NCBI GenBank assembly: GCA_016182845.1
Contig: JACPFT010000013.1
Coordinates: 124,001-188,000 of the forward strand
Length of the DNA: 64,000 nt
Direction: 5' to 3'
DNA from: Gammaproteobacteria bacterium
GTDB taxonomy: Bacteria > Pseudomonadota > Gammaproteobacteria > Enterobacterales > Permianibacteraceae
This document shows positions 17,346-26,272 of the stretch, one piece after another (position 1 is the stretch's first letter; the number at the start of each line of letters is the position of its first letter). The notes below the pieces were generated by a model that did no database searches, was not told where the DNA came from, and saw nothing but the letters and a program-made list of their open reading frames with translations. The position numbers were made by a program, and so were the translations under genes.

Positions 17346-18767
17346 ATGCACCCCAGCTGGATCCAAGCCGCCGTCTTCGTCGCGCTCACCGCCCTCGTCG
17401 CCGTCCTCACCTGGCGGAAATGCCGGTCCATGGGGCCGGTCGCCAATGCCTCCAAGGCGTATTTCCTGGCCGGCGGCCAGCTCAGCTGGCCCTTCGTGGC
17501 CGGCTCGCTCCTGCTCACCAATATCAGCGCCGAGCAAATCGTGGGCATGAACGGCGCCCAGGCCCTGCTCGTCGCCTGGTGGGAGCTGGGCGCCGCCCTG
17601 GCCCTGGTGCTCATCGCGAAAGTGCTGATCCCGCGCTATTTCCGCTACGGCTGCACGACCACGACCGAGTTTCTGGAGCACCGCCTGGGCGACGCGGGCA
17701 TCCGTAGTATCGTCTCCGCCCTGTTCCTGCTCGGCTATCTCGCCATCCTCCTGCCCATGGTGCTCTACACCGGCGCCCTGTTCATGAAATCCATGTTCGC
17801 CCTGGAGCTCTCCATCCTGACGATTTCCGCCGTCTTCGCCCTGGCCGGCCTGCTCTACGCGGCCTTCGGTGGCCTGCGCGCCATCGCGGTATCCGACACC
17901 TTCAACGGCGTCGGCCTCCTGATCATGGGCCTGGCGGTGACGCTCTGCGCCCTCGCCGCCGTGCACTGGGATCTCTCGGGCATTCCCGCCGAGCGCCTGA
18001 GCCTGTTCGGCGGCCCCGCCTCGGATATTCCCTGGCCCACCCTGTTCACCGGCATGCTGCTCGCGCATTTTTTCTACTGGGGCACGAACATGGTGATCGC
18101 CCAGCGCGCCCTGGCCGCGAAATCCCTCGCCGAGGCCCAGAAGGGCCTGTACGCCGCGGCCGGTTTCAAGCTGCTCACCCCGCTCATCGTCGTCCTGCCC
18201 GGCCTCATCGCCTACAAGCTCTACGGCCCGGTGGGCGATCTGGCCTATGGCCGGCTCGTCGCCGACGTGCTGCCGCCCTGGGCCTCGGGCGCCTTCGCCG
18301 CCGTGATCTTCGGCGCCGTGCTGTCCAGCTACAATTCCTGCCTGAATTCCGCCGCTGCGCTCTACACCTGCGATTTCCACCAGAAATACGTCAATCCCCG
18401 CGCCGACGTGAAAGCCGTGGGCCAGCGCGTGGCCCTGCTGTTCACCCTGGGCTCGCTGGCCCTGGTGCCGCTCTACGAGCAGGCCCGCTCCATCATCGAC
18501 ACCCTGCAGCGCCTGAACGGCCTGTATTCCATGCCGGTCCTGGCCGCCTTTATCGCCGCCGTGCTGTTCAAGCGCATCGCCGCCCGCGCCGTGAAGGCCG
18601 GCCTGCTGTTGGGCGTGATCCTTTACGCCGTATTTACCTTCCTCTGGTCGCCCCTGCACTACCTGCATCTGATGGCCATCACCCTGGCCAGCTCCCTGGC
18701 CTTCATGCTGCTGATGGACCGAGTATTCCAGGCCGAGACGCCGCTGGCGGTGCCGGTCGCCGAGTGA
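17346..18767 (+). CDS. Sodium/solute symporter (SSS family), probable sugar transporter
   Basis: A 473-residue polytopic inner-membrane protein with about 13 hydrophobic segments. ASKAYFLAGGQLSWPFVAGS and LTNISAEQIVGMNG match the first helices of SGLT-type symporters. GLRAIAVSDTFNG and FGAVLSSYNSCLNSAAALYT match the helix 5 and helix 8 regions that carry the Na+ site. Family members move glucose, galactose, proline or other small solutes with Na+. The context of a secreted debranching enzyme (1-nt or 4-nt overlap) and GH31 glucosidase favours glucose or a maltooligosaccharide. Confidence 0.82.
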   Translation: MHPSWIQAAVFVALTALVAVLTWRKCRSMGPVANASKAYFLAGGQLSWPFVAGSLLLTNISAEQIVGMNGAQALLVAWWELGAALALVLIAKVLIPRYFRYGCTTTTEFLEHRLGDAGIRSIVSALFLLGYLAILLPMVLYTGALFMKSMFALELSILTISAVFALAGLLYAAFGGLRAIAVSDTFNGVGLLIMGLAVTLCALAAVHWDLSGIPAERLSLFGGPASDIPWPTLFTGMLLAHFFYWGTNMVIAQRALAAKSLAEAQKGLYAAAGFKLLTPLIVVLPGLIAYKLYGPVGDLAYGRLVADVLPPWASGAFAAVIFGAVLSSYNSCLNSAAALYTCDFHQKYVNPRADVKAVGQRVALLFTLGSLALVPLYEQARSIIDTLQRLNGLYSMPVLAAFIAAVLFKRIAARAVKAGLLLGVILYAVFTFLWSPLHYLHLMAITLASSLAFMLLMDRVFQAETPLAVPVAE

Positions 18768-21220
18768 TGTTCGGGCCTGCACTGCGCGCCGCCCTGCTGA
18801 GCGGCCTGCTGCTGAGCCTGCCGGCGCCGGCGGAAATCCTGCGCGGCACGCCCGCCGCTGTCACGTCTCTGCCCGGCCCCGACGGCCTGCTGCCCGGCGC
18901 CGCCGCGCTCTATGAAACAATGGCGATCCCGGCCGCGCGGGGCGAGGCGGCTCATTTCGTGATCGGCGACAATATCGCCGGCTATTACGAGGGACGCAGC
19001 GGGCTGATGCGCGGCGATGCCGGCTACCGGCTCAAGCAGGAAACCCTGTTGGCAGGTTTCGCCGGTTTTCGCGACGGCCAATTGTTGCGCCGAGAAACGG
19101 CCGAGGCACAGATCCTGCCCTGGGGCCTGCGCGCCGAGTACCCGGGCTTGCGCGAGGAACTCCTGGTGCACACCGGCCGCCAGGCCCTGTCCCTGCGCCT
19201 GAGCGGCGAGAGCCCGGCCCATCTGGCGCTTCAACCCCTGTGGAATCTCGCCGCGCAAGACTACCTCCAGGAAATCCTCGGCAAGATCCTGCTGCTCAGC
19301 CCGAAAACCCCGGCAACCGATGGCATCCCCCGTTTCATCGCCCTCTTCGCCGAACAGGATCTCGCCGTCGAAAATCCGGCGAAGGACAAGGCCCTGGGCA
19401 TGACGCCGGGCGTGCTGGGCTTTCGACTGGCGAGCACCAAACCGCTGCGCCAGCTGACCCTGCACATCGTCTTCGCGCCCAGCCGCGCAGCGGCCTTGAG
19501 CGAGGCCCGGGCTCTGGCGGGACGCGATACCTGGAACGAGGTCCTGGCCACGCGCTACCGCCAGCTGACCCGCAGCCATCTGTGGACCCCGGACGCGACA
19601 TACAACCGCGCCCTGCTCTGGGCCAAGGCCAGCGCCATGGGTTTCTTGAGCGAGGAATACGGTCCCGGGCTCTGGGCCGGCCTGCCCTGGTTTCGCGACA
19701 ACTGGGGCCGGGATACCTTCATCGCCCTGCCCGGCACCCTGCTGATCAGCGGGCGCTTCCGCGAGGCGAGAGCCGTGCTGGAAAACTTCGCCCGCCGGCA
19801 GAAGCTGCAAAATCCCGCCGATCCGGAATACGGCCGCATTCCCAATCGCGTCGCCGACGGCCAGGAAACCCTGTACAACACCGTGGACGGTACGCCCTGG
19901 CTGCTGCGCGAGGCCCTGGAATATCTGCGCTACAGCGGCGACGATGCCTTCGCCGAAAAACTCCTGCCCCTGGCGCGCGAATACCTGCGCGGCGTGCAGG
20001 CCCATTGGCTGGATAAACAGGGCTTCCTGCGCCACGAGGATGCCGACACCTGGATGGACGCGCGCATCGCCGGGAAAGAAGCCTGGTCGCCGCGCGGCGA
20101 CCGCGTCGTGGAAATCCAGGCCCTCTGGCACACGGCCCTGGCCGCCGCCGCCGAACTGGCGATGCGCGCCGGACAGAAAACCGAGGCCGAAAACTATCGA
20201 CGCCTCGCCGACCGCGTGCAGGCAAATTTCCTGCCCCAGTTCTGGGATGGCCAAACCATGGCCGACCACCTGCGCGCCGACGGCTCCCGCGACACCCGGC
20301 TGCGTCCCAATGGCCTGATGCTGATTTCCGTGCCCTTCTCGCCCTTCGTGCCGGAAACCGTCGAGGCGCGCGTCCTGAAGCGCAGCGTCGGCCGCCTGCT
20401 CTATCCCGAAGGCATCCTGTCCCTGGACCCGGCCGATCCGGCCTTCCATCCCCGCCACGAGAATCCGGCCTTCCACCACAAGGACGCCGCCTACCACAAC
20501 GGCACGATCTGGGGCTGGAACGCCGGCTTCACCGTCACCGCCCTGAACAAATACGGCCAGCAGGATCTGGCCTGGAAACTGAGCCGGAACCTGGCCGGAC
20601 AAATCCTGAACATCGGCACACGCGGCGCCATGAGCGAGCTCGTCGACGCCCTGCCGGATGCCAAAGGCAAACCGAAACCCAGCGGCACCTATGCCCAGGC
20701 CTGGAGCGTCGCGGAATTCGCTCGCAATGCCTACCAGGATTACCTGGGCTTCCGGCCTAATATCCTGGAAGGCCGGCTGCATTTCGTTCCCGCCCTGCCG
20801 GGCGACTGGAACGAAGTGCAGGCCCGCCTGCCCTATGGCGAAGCGCATGCCCTGGATCTGTATCTGGAACACCGGGGCGATACCTGGCGCTGGCGATTCA
20901 TTCCCGACGACAAGACGAGCCGGATGCTAAGCCTGGATTTATTGACCGATGGGCTAAGCCGGGTGCGCGTCGAATTCCCCTTGCAAGGCCGGCCGCGCGA
21001 GCTGCGCTGGAATGGCCGCGAGGCATTCCTGGACGGCGAGCCCTTGCCCGCACGGCTGGTCATGCCCAGCCAGGCCGGGCTCCTGGGCCTCCTGGAATTC
21101 GCCAGGCCGCCGGCCTATCGGCCCCAGGATTTCCCGGTATTGCGCGGCCAGGATGTGCTGAAGAGAGCCATTATTGAGGACTCGCGCCTCCCGGCCGCCC
21201 CACGTTCGCATAAGCCATAA
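18767..21220 (+). CDS. Exported glycogen-debranching-enzyme-like amylo-alpha-1,6-glucosidase
   Basis: An 817-residue protein. The first 22 residues form a signal peptide (ALLSGLLLSLPAPAEI). The N-terminal part (about 30-270) is a beta-rich GDE_N-like domain. The C-terminal (alpha/alpha)6 domain shows GLPWFRDNWGRDTFIALPG (about 305-323), NRVADGQETLYNTVDGTPW, HEDADTWMDAR, NGTIWGWNAG and GTYAQAWSVAEF, all typical of amylo-1,6-glucosidases (GH133-like). It should remove single alpha-1,6 glucose stubs from limit dextrins. ATG 18767 gives TGATG overlap with the symporter stop; GTG 18764 is also possible. An exported location is unusual, since glycogen debranching is cytoplasmic; it suggests action on imported starch fragments in the periplasm. 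Confidence 0.8.
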   Translation: MFGPALRAALLSGLLLSLPAPAEILRGTPAAVTSLPGPDGLLPGAAALYETMAIPAARGEAAHFVIGDNIAGYYEGRSGLMRGDAGYRLKQETLLAGFAGFRDGQLLRRETAEAQILPWGLRAEYPGLREELLVHTGRQALSLRLSGESPAHLALQPLWNLAAQDYLQEILGKILLLSPKTPATDGIPRFIALFAEQDLAVENPAKDKALGMTPGVLGFRLASTKPLRQLTLHIVFAPSRAAALSEARALAGRDTWNEVLATRYRQLTRSHLWTPDATYNRALLWAKASAMGFLSEEYGPGLWAGLPWFRDNWGRDTFIALPGTLLISGRFREARAVLENFARRQKLQNPADPEYGRIPNRVADGQETLYNTVDGTPWLLREALEYLRYSGDDAFAEKLLPLAREYLRGVQAHWLDKQGFLRHEDADTWMDARIAGKEAWSPRGDRVVEIQALWHTALAAAAELAMRAGQKTEAENYRRLADRVQANFLPQFWDGQTMADHLRADGSRDTRLRPNGLMLISVPFSPFVPETVEARVLKRSVGRLLYPEGILSLDPADPAFHPRHENPAFHHKDAAYHNGTIWGWNAGFTVTALNKYGQQDLAWKLSRNLAGQILNIGTRGAMSELVDALPDAKGKPKPSGTYAQAWSVAEFARNAYQDYLGFRPNILEGRLHFVPALPGDWNEVQARLPYGEAHALDLYLEHRGDTWRWRFIPDDKTSRMLSLDLLTDGLSRVRVEFPLQGRPRELRWNGREAFLDGEPLPARLVMPSQAGLLGLLEFARPPAYRPQDFPVLRGQDVLKRAIIEDSRLPAAPRSHKP

Positions 21221-21222
21221 CC

Positions 21223-21253
21223 CCGTTCGTCCTGAGCCTGTCGAAGGACGAAA
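21223..21253. repeat. TTCGTCCTGAG-type palindromic repeat
   Basis: A single unit (CCGTTCGTCCTGAGCCTGTC followed by GAAGGACGAAA), able to form a hairpin. It fills most of the 67-nt gap between the debranching enzyme and the GH31 gene. Confidence 0.75.
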
Positions 21254-21287
21254 CCTTCATCCCGATTCGCTAATTCAGAAAAAAAAC

Positions 21288-23759
21288 ATGCGCCTGACTT
21301 CACTCCTGTTATTCACCTTGACCTTCACCTCGTCCGTCCAAGCCGACTGGCAGCCCCTGCTGGAAAAGCCGGAATATGAAGTCCTGGAGCGCGGTATTCT
21401 GTTGCGCGATCGGGACCATGCCCTGAGCATCACCGCCCTGTCGCCGGAAATCCTACGCATCCGCTACACGCCCAAGGCGGCGCCGGACGAGGACCCATCC
21501 TTCGCGGTGATCCAACGGGATTTTCCCGGTCCCGGACCGGAAATCGTCCGCAAGACGCGGTACAGCGAGCTGCGCACCAGCGCCCTGCGCCTGCGCGTCA
21601 GCCACGAGCCCCTGCGCCTGGAATTCTTCGACGCCGCCGGAAACTCCCTGGACGCCGACGACGGCGAGCAGGGCATGGCCCGCGCCGGCGAGTCCTTCCG
21701 CGTCGCCAAGCGCCTGCGCGACGACGAACAGGTCTACGGCTTCGGGGAGAAGACCGGCCGGCTCAACAAGCGCGGCATGGGCCTAGGCGGCTACCAGTAC
21801 ACCATGTGGAATACCGACACCTATGGCTACGACTCGTCCGTCGACCCCATCTATGTCTCGGTGCCGTTTTACCTGGTGCTGCGCGGCGGCCGTGCCCATG
21901 GCCTGTTCCTGGACAATACCCACCGCAGCCACTTCGATATCGGCCGCGAAAGCCGGTCGCGCCTGTCCTTCGGCGCCGAAGGCGGCGAACTGGATTATTA
22001 CTTCATCGCCGGCCCCGACCCCAAGGACGTGCTGCGCCGCTACGCCGACCTGACCGGGCGCATGCCCCTGCCGCCGCGCTGGGCCTTAGGGTATCACCAG
22101 AGCCGCTGGAGTTATTACCCGGAATCCCGTGTGAGAAAACTGGCCGAGGATTTTCGCGCCAAGAAAATCCCCGCCGACACGCTCTGGCTGGATATCGATT
22201 ACCAGGACGGCTTCAAGCCCTTCACCTGGGACCACGAGCAATTTCCCGCCCCTAAAAAACTCATCGCCGATCTGAAGGCCCTGGGTTTCCATCTGGTCAC
22301 CATCGTCGACCCCCATCCAAAAAAGGAGCTAGGCTATCCCGTCTACGATCAGGGGCTCGCCGGAAACCACTTCGTGAGAAATCCCGACGGCTCGCTGTTC
22401 GAAGGCCCGGTCTGGCCCTCCGGCGCCAAGAAAAATCCGGGTAACAGTGTGTTTCCTGACTTCACTCGCAGCGCGACGCGAGAATGGTGGGGGGCGTTGC
22501 ACAAGGAATTTCTCGAGCTCGGCGTCGCCGGCATCTGGAACGACATGAACGAGCCGGCGGTATGGATCCCGCCCGCCAACACCATGCCCATGGACCTGCG
22601 CCACGACAACGACGGCCGGCCCACGGATCAGCGGGAAATCCACAATGTCTATGGCATGCTGCATAGCCGGGCCACCTACGAGGGCCTGGCACGCCTGCTG
22701 CCGAATGCCCGGCCCTTCGTCCTTACCCGCGCCAGCTTCGCCGGCGGCCAGCGCTATGCCGCGGTCTGGCCCGGCGACAACACCGCAGACTGGTCCTCCC
22801 TGCGCCAGTCCCTGCCGATGCTCATGGGCTTGGGGCTGTCCGGCATGCCCTTCGTCGGCGCCGATATCGGCGGTTTCTCCGGCTATCCCTCCGCCGAGCT
22901 GTACACGCGCTGGCTGCAGGCCGCCGTGTTCTCGCCCTTTATGCGCAGCCACACCGAGCAAGCCACGCCGGACCAGGATCCCATGGCCTTCGGCCCGGAA
23001 CACGAGGCCGTCAATCGCCGCGCCATCGAGCTGCGCTACCGCCTCCTGCCCCAGATCTACAAGGAAATGGAGGCGGCCAGCCGCAGCGGCGTGCCGGCAC
23101 TGCGCCCGCTGTTCCTGGAGTTTCCGGCCGACAAGGAAACCTGGTCGCGAGACGATCAATACCTGTTCGGCAGCGATCTGCTGGTGGCGCCGGTGTTGCG
23201 CGAGGCCGTCACGGAGCGCGAGGTCTATCTGCCGCCCGGGACCTGGTACGACTATGCCAGCGGCGAGCGCCTGGAAGGCGGCCACCACAAGCGCCGGGTC
23301 ACGCTGGATTCCCTGCCGATCTTCGCACGGGCCGGCGCCTTCGTCTTCGAGCAGCCGGTGGTTCAGCACGTGGGGGAAATGCCCGGCAAGGCGCTGGAAG
23401 TACGCATTTTTCCAGCGGAACGCTCGGAAGGCGAATTCTACGAGGACGATGGCGAGAGCCTGGCCTACCGGCGCGGCGAGTATGCCCGGCGCGTATTCCG
23501 CCAGGAACGCTCGGCCGGGGGCCTGCGCCTCCACATCGGCATGACGGCCGGAAGCTACCCCGCCACGGCTCGGCCGCTGGTTCTGAAACTCATGGCTCAA
23601 CCCCCTGCCGCCCAGGTTTTGCTCGATGGTAAGCGGCTTCCGTCCTTGCGCGAAGGGCAATGGCAGGCCGCCGACCGCGGCTGGATGCTAAGGGCAGGGG
23701 AATTGTGGATAAAATTCCCGGATGGCGCCAATGTGGCCAAGCTCGTGGTGGAGCCTTGA
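21288..23759 (+). CDS. Exported GH31 alpha-glucosidase
   Basis: An 823-residue protein with a signal peptide (1-19, ending SVQA). The catalytic nucleophile is Asp419 in GIWNDMNEP, the GH31 signature, and the acid/base is Asp526 in VGADIGGF. Also seen are WALGYHQSRWSYYPE, DIDYQDGFKPF and MRSHTE. It releases glucose from the non-reducing end of alpha-1,4 (or alpha-1,6) glucans, here in the periplasm or outside. ATG 21288 is chosen because the signal peptide begins there; the Shine-Dalgarno is weak. It lies in line with the symporter and debranching genes. Confidence 0.92.
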   Translation: MRLTSLLLFTLTFTSSVQADWQPLLEKPEYEVLERGILLRDRDHALSITALSPEILRIRYTPKAAPDEDPSFAVIQRDFPGPGPEIVRKTRYSELRTSALRLRVSHEPLRLEFFDAAGNSLDADDGEQGMARAGESFRVAKRLRDDEQVYGFGEKTGRLNKRGMGLGGYQYTMWNTDTYGYDSSVDPIYVSVPFYLVLRGGRAHGLFLDNTHRSHFDIGRESRSRLSFGAEGGELDYYFIAGPDPKDVLRRYADLTGRMPLPPRWALGYHQSRWSYYPESRVRKLAEDFRAKKIPADTLWLDIDYQDGFKPFTWDHEQFPAPKKLIADLKALGFHLVTIVDPHPKKELGYPVYDQGLAGNHFVRNPDGSLFEGPVWPSGAKKNPGNSVFPDFTRSATREWWGALHKEFLELGVAGIWNDMNEPAVWIPPANTMPMDLRHDNDGRPTDQREIHNVYGMLHSRATYEGLARLLPNARPFVLTRASFAGGQRYAAVWPGDNTADWSSLRQSLPMLMGLGLSGMPFVGADIGGFSGYPSAELYTRWLQAAVFSPFMRSHTEQATPDQDPMAFGPEHEAVNRRAIELRYRLLPQIYKEMEAASRSGVPALRPLFLEFPADKETWSRDDQYLFGSDLLVAPVLREAVTEREVYLPPGTWYDYASGERLEGGHHKRRVTLDSLPIFARAGAFVFEQPVVQHVGEMPGKALEVRIFPAERSEGEFYEDDGESLAYRRGEYARRVFRQERSAGGLRLHIGMTAGSYPATARPLVLKLMAQPPAAQVLLDGKRLPSLREGQWQAADRGWMLRAGELWIKFPDGANVAKLVVEP

Positions 23760-23914
23760 ATCCGAGTTAGCCACGTACGCGACGGACTAATGCGAAACTC
23801 AATATAAATCATGAATACTGTTATTTTTCTGTAATCAACCCCCTCGAAACTGGTTTCAGCGCCGGCCGGGAAGTACGCGCGTCGGCGCCAACCCATCATC
23901 AAGGAGTGTTGACC

Positions 23915-24295
23915 ATGACCCATTTGCGCACGTTTTTCCTGCTCGCGGCCCTGACCACCGCAGCCATTCCCGCCGCCCAGGCGGCCAGCCAGGAGCATAT
24001 GGAGGTCACGACCGAAGCCGCCGTCGCCACCGACACCCGCGCGGCGCGGCTGCTGCGCGCCTTCAAGCGCGACGGTTACCAAGAGATTTCCCGAACCTAC
24101 AGCCAGATCTATTACCTGGTCGCCCCCACCGAGGACTACCGCTGGGGCGAGGCTCAGATCGTCCTGAGAAAATCCTCCGATAATTATTCCCTGACCACTT
24201 ATTACGCCACCGTCCATGTCGACATCATGGCCGATATCGAAACCGGCCGTTACTATGCCGGTCGCGTCTGGTCGGAAGAAAGCGTCGTGCGCTAA
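23915..24295 (+). CDS. Small exported protein of unknown function
   Basis: A 126-residue protein with a clear signal peptide (about 1-23, ending AAQAAS) and a good AAGGAG ribosome site at 23901-23906. The mature part is acidic, rich in Tyr and strand-like (ISRTYSQIYYLVAPTED, YSLTTYYATVHVDI). No motif or family is recognised. It has its own AT-rich upstream region (23760-23890) and a strong terminator directly after the stop, so it is likely a single-gene unit with high expression. Confidence 0.65.
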   Translation: MTHLRTFFLLAALTTAAIPAAQAASQEHMEVTTEAAVATDTRAARLLRAFKRDGYQEISRTYSQIYYLVAPTEDYRWGEAQIVLRKSSDNYSLTTYYATVHVDIMADIETGRYYAGRVWSEESVVR

Positions 24296-24297
24296 GC

Positions 24298-24329
24298 AAA
24301 AAGGGGAGCGGTTCAACGCTCCCCTTTTT
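24298..24329. terminator. Strong bidirectional intrinsic terminator
   Basis: A 13-bp perfect stem, AAAAAGGGGAGCG pairing with CGCTCCCCTTTTT, with a 6-nt loop. A/T runs on both sides let it serve the small exported gene (+) and the acyltransferase gene (-). A run of 11 C follows at 24331-24341. Confidence 0.9.
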
Positions 24330-24342
24330 GCCCCCCCCCCCT

Positions 24343-25401
24343 TCAAGGGGCAATCTTTCCGAGCACGGGAATACGCTGCAGCAGACTCACCACGGCCAGG
24401 CTGAGCAGGAACACCACCGTTGCGGTGAGCGGAATGCCCAGCAGCGGATGAATGAACAGGCCATCGAGTCGCAAGCCCAGGATGCCTGAGGAAAGTACCT
24501 CCAGAATCAGCACATGGGCGAGGTAGATCCCGAAGCTGGCCTGGGCGCATCGACCGATCAGCTGGCTGCCGGACAGGCGAGCGCCGAATGCCCTCAGCAG
24601 ATAAAACCCGCCGGCCGCCATCGCCGCCACATTGGGCGTCAAATACTCGTAGTACCGGCCATCGAATCGGCCGCTTTCCATCGTGGCCAGCCAGGGCAGA
24701 ACCAGGGTGGCGAGATAACCGCCGGCAAATAGCAGGCCCGCGTACCGCAAGCCGCGCCGCGTCAATTCCAGGCTGGCGAGCCTATAGCCCAAGAGCAGGT
24801 AACCGGCATAGCCGGCGAAGGTATCCAGACCGAGCAGGCTGATGCGAAAACCGGTTTCATGGCGAAAGGCCGGATAGACCAGGGCGGCCAGGCACCACAG
24901 CAGCAGAAAATAATCCAGCTCGCTGGATTTCGCGTGTCTGACGAAGACGCGCAACACCGGAACGAACAGATACAGCCTCAGGATTTCGTATAAGAACCAC
25001 AGGTGATAGTGCACAGCGCCGTGCAGCGGCGCGGCCAGATACTCCCACCAGGGGCGCGGCTCGGCGAGGAAGCGCGCGTCCCAGGCCAGGTAGATGGCCG
25101 ACCAGGCGACCAGAGGCGGCAGGAGCTTGCCGAGGCGCTTGCGAAAAAATACCGGCAGGTCTTCTTGACGGCCCAGCAGCAAGGCGCCGCTCAACATGAA
25201 GAACAGCGGCACCGAAGCCCGCGCCATGCAGTCCAAGGCATGGCCTGTCCACCAAGCGGAAGCGGACAGCCGAGGAAATGCGCCCACCACGGGCCCGCTT
25301 ACATGCAGAAGCACCACCGCCATGATGGCGACGGCGCGCAGGCTGTCGGCCCAGGCCAGGGGATGGGCCGCAATGCGCCGCTCGCAGGCGGGATCGTTCA
25401 C
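24343..25401 (-). CDS. Acyltransferase 3 family membrane protein
   Basis: A 352-residue protein with about ten TM helices. It starts WADSLRAVAIMAVVLLHVSGP, with the conserved R and H of acyltransferase-3 enzymes (OatA, WecH, NolL). ASVPLFFMLSGALLL, FRKRLGKLLPPLVAWS and YHLWFLYEILRLYL are also family segments. These enzymes O-acetylate peptidoglycan or glycans, or modify small molecules. The start is GTG 25401 with GAGG 6 nt before it. An upstream extension would be out of keeping with the family's N-terminus. The substrate is unknown. Confidence 0.82.
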   Translation of the reverse strand: MNDPACERRIAAHPLAWADSLRAVAIMAVVLLHVSGPVVGAFPRLSASAWWTGHALDCMARASVPLFFMLSGALLLGRQEDLPVFFRKRLGKLLPPLVAWSAIYLAWDARFLAEPRPWWEYLAAPLHGAVHYHLWFLYEILRLYLFVPVLRVFVRHAKSSELDYFLLLWCLAALVYPAFRHETGFRISLLGLDTFAGYAGYLLLGYRLASLELTRRGLRYAGLLFAGGYLATLVLPWLATMESGRFDGRYYEYLTPNVAAMAAGGFYLLRAFGARLSGSQLIGRCAQASFGIYLAHVLILEVLSSGILGLRLDGLFIHPLLGIPLTATVVFLLSLAVVSLLQRIPVLGKIAP

Positions 25402-25480
25402 GCGGGCCTCGCCACAGAGTTGATGGCGCTGATATCGACTAAGTGACACTCCGCACAAACCACGAGGCGCGGATTTTCGC

Positions 25481-25849
25481 TCACACCGGCTCCCACAGCT
25501 CCACCTTGTTCCCATCCGGGTCCAGGAACCAGCCAAATCGGCCATAGTCATAGGACGCAACATCGCCGGCCAAGGTCGCGCCTCCCTCCACGACCTGGGA
25601 CAAAACCTCATCGAGATTGTCCACCACCAAGTTGAACATGAACGACTGGCTTGAGGGGGCGAAGTATCCGGTATCCGCGCTGAACGGACTCCAGACCGAG
25701 CAGCCATTCTTCGGCATGGTCTCAGGCTTAAACGCCACATACTCGGCGGAGTCGCCAGGAACGCCCAACCAACGCTGATACCACGCCAACAATGCCTTGG
25801 GATCTTTCGACTTAAAGAAAACGCCGCCCAAGCCAAGAACCTTACCCAT
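25481..25849 (-). CDS. VOC-superfamily (glyoxalase/bleomycin-resistance-like) protein
   Basis: A 122-residue single-domain protein. It has the VOC pattern: GGVFFKSKDPKALLAWYQRW at the start, a central FNLVVDNLDEVLSQVVEGGA and GWFLDPDGNKVELWEP at the end, where Glu is the usual metal ligand. The superfamily covers glyoxalases, dioxygenases and antibiotic-binding proteins. Nothing in the context fixes the function. It sits 79 nt upstream of the acyltransferase on the same strand. Confidence 0.8.
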   Translation of the reverse strand: MGKVLGLGGVFFKSKDPKALLAWYQRWLGVPGDSAEYVAFKPETMPKNGCSVWSPFSADTGYFAPSSQSFMFNLVVDNLDEVLSQVVEGGATLAGDVASYDYGRFGWFLDPDGNKVELWEPV

Positions 25850-26272
25850 ATCGCCCCCTTAATTAGCGAACCAAAACCTCATTAGCCACTATCACGAATT
25901 ACTCACAAACTCGATTTCGGCCAAGTCCAACAACGTAGAATGGCCATCCTATGTGGCCAGCTGAAGATCAACGGAGAATGTTACTGACTTTGGATTCCTT
26001 GGCGTCTTTGAAAAACGTACCCGGCTCCTTGGCCATCTCAACACAAAAGATCGCTCTTCTCAACATACCCCTCGTCTCGACCCGCGCGGCGCCCACTCTG
26101 GCCGCAAGTTAGCGGCAGGCTTCACCCGCGAGCCCGGCAAGGCGCGCAGTATTCGGCGATTAATCAGCCCTGGACAACTGCCCGTCGTCCAATGTCGGTC
26201 AACTGATCGAAATCACTGAGTCGAGGTACGAATGCGCCCTGCCGCATTGGACTCACCGAGCCATTTGCCCGC
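25850..26272. other. 423-nt non-coding gap, lower GC
   Basis: No supportable gene, RNA or long palindrome is seen. The first 230 nt are visibly richer in A/T than the surroundings. A 32-codon minus-strand frame (25968-26066, MLRRAIFCVEMAKEPG...) has no ribosome site and no recognised match; it may be a gene remnant. TGGCCA occurs twice at 25941-25958. Confidence 0.4.

Noticed and set aside
24331-24341. Run of 11 C next to the strong terminator
   Set aside because: It lies between two stop codons outside any promoter or coding region, so no switch role is supported.
25968-26066. 32-codon minus-strand frame in the 25.9-26.3 kb gap
   Set aside because: Too short, no Shine-Dalgarno and no recognised family; kept only as a possible remnant.
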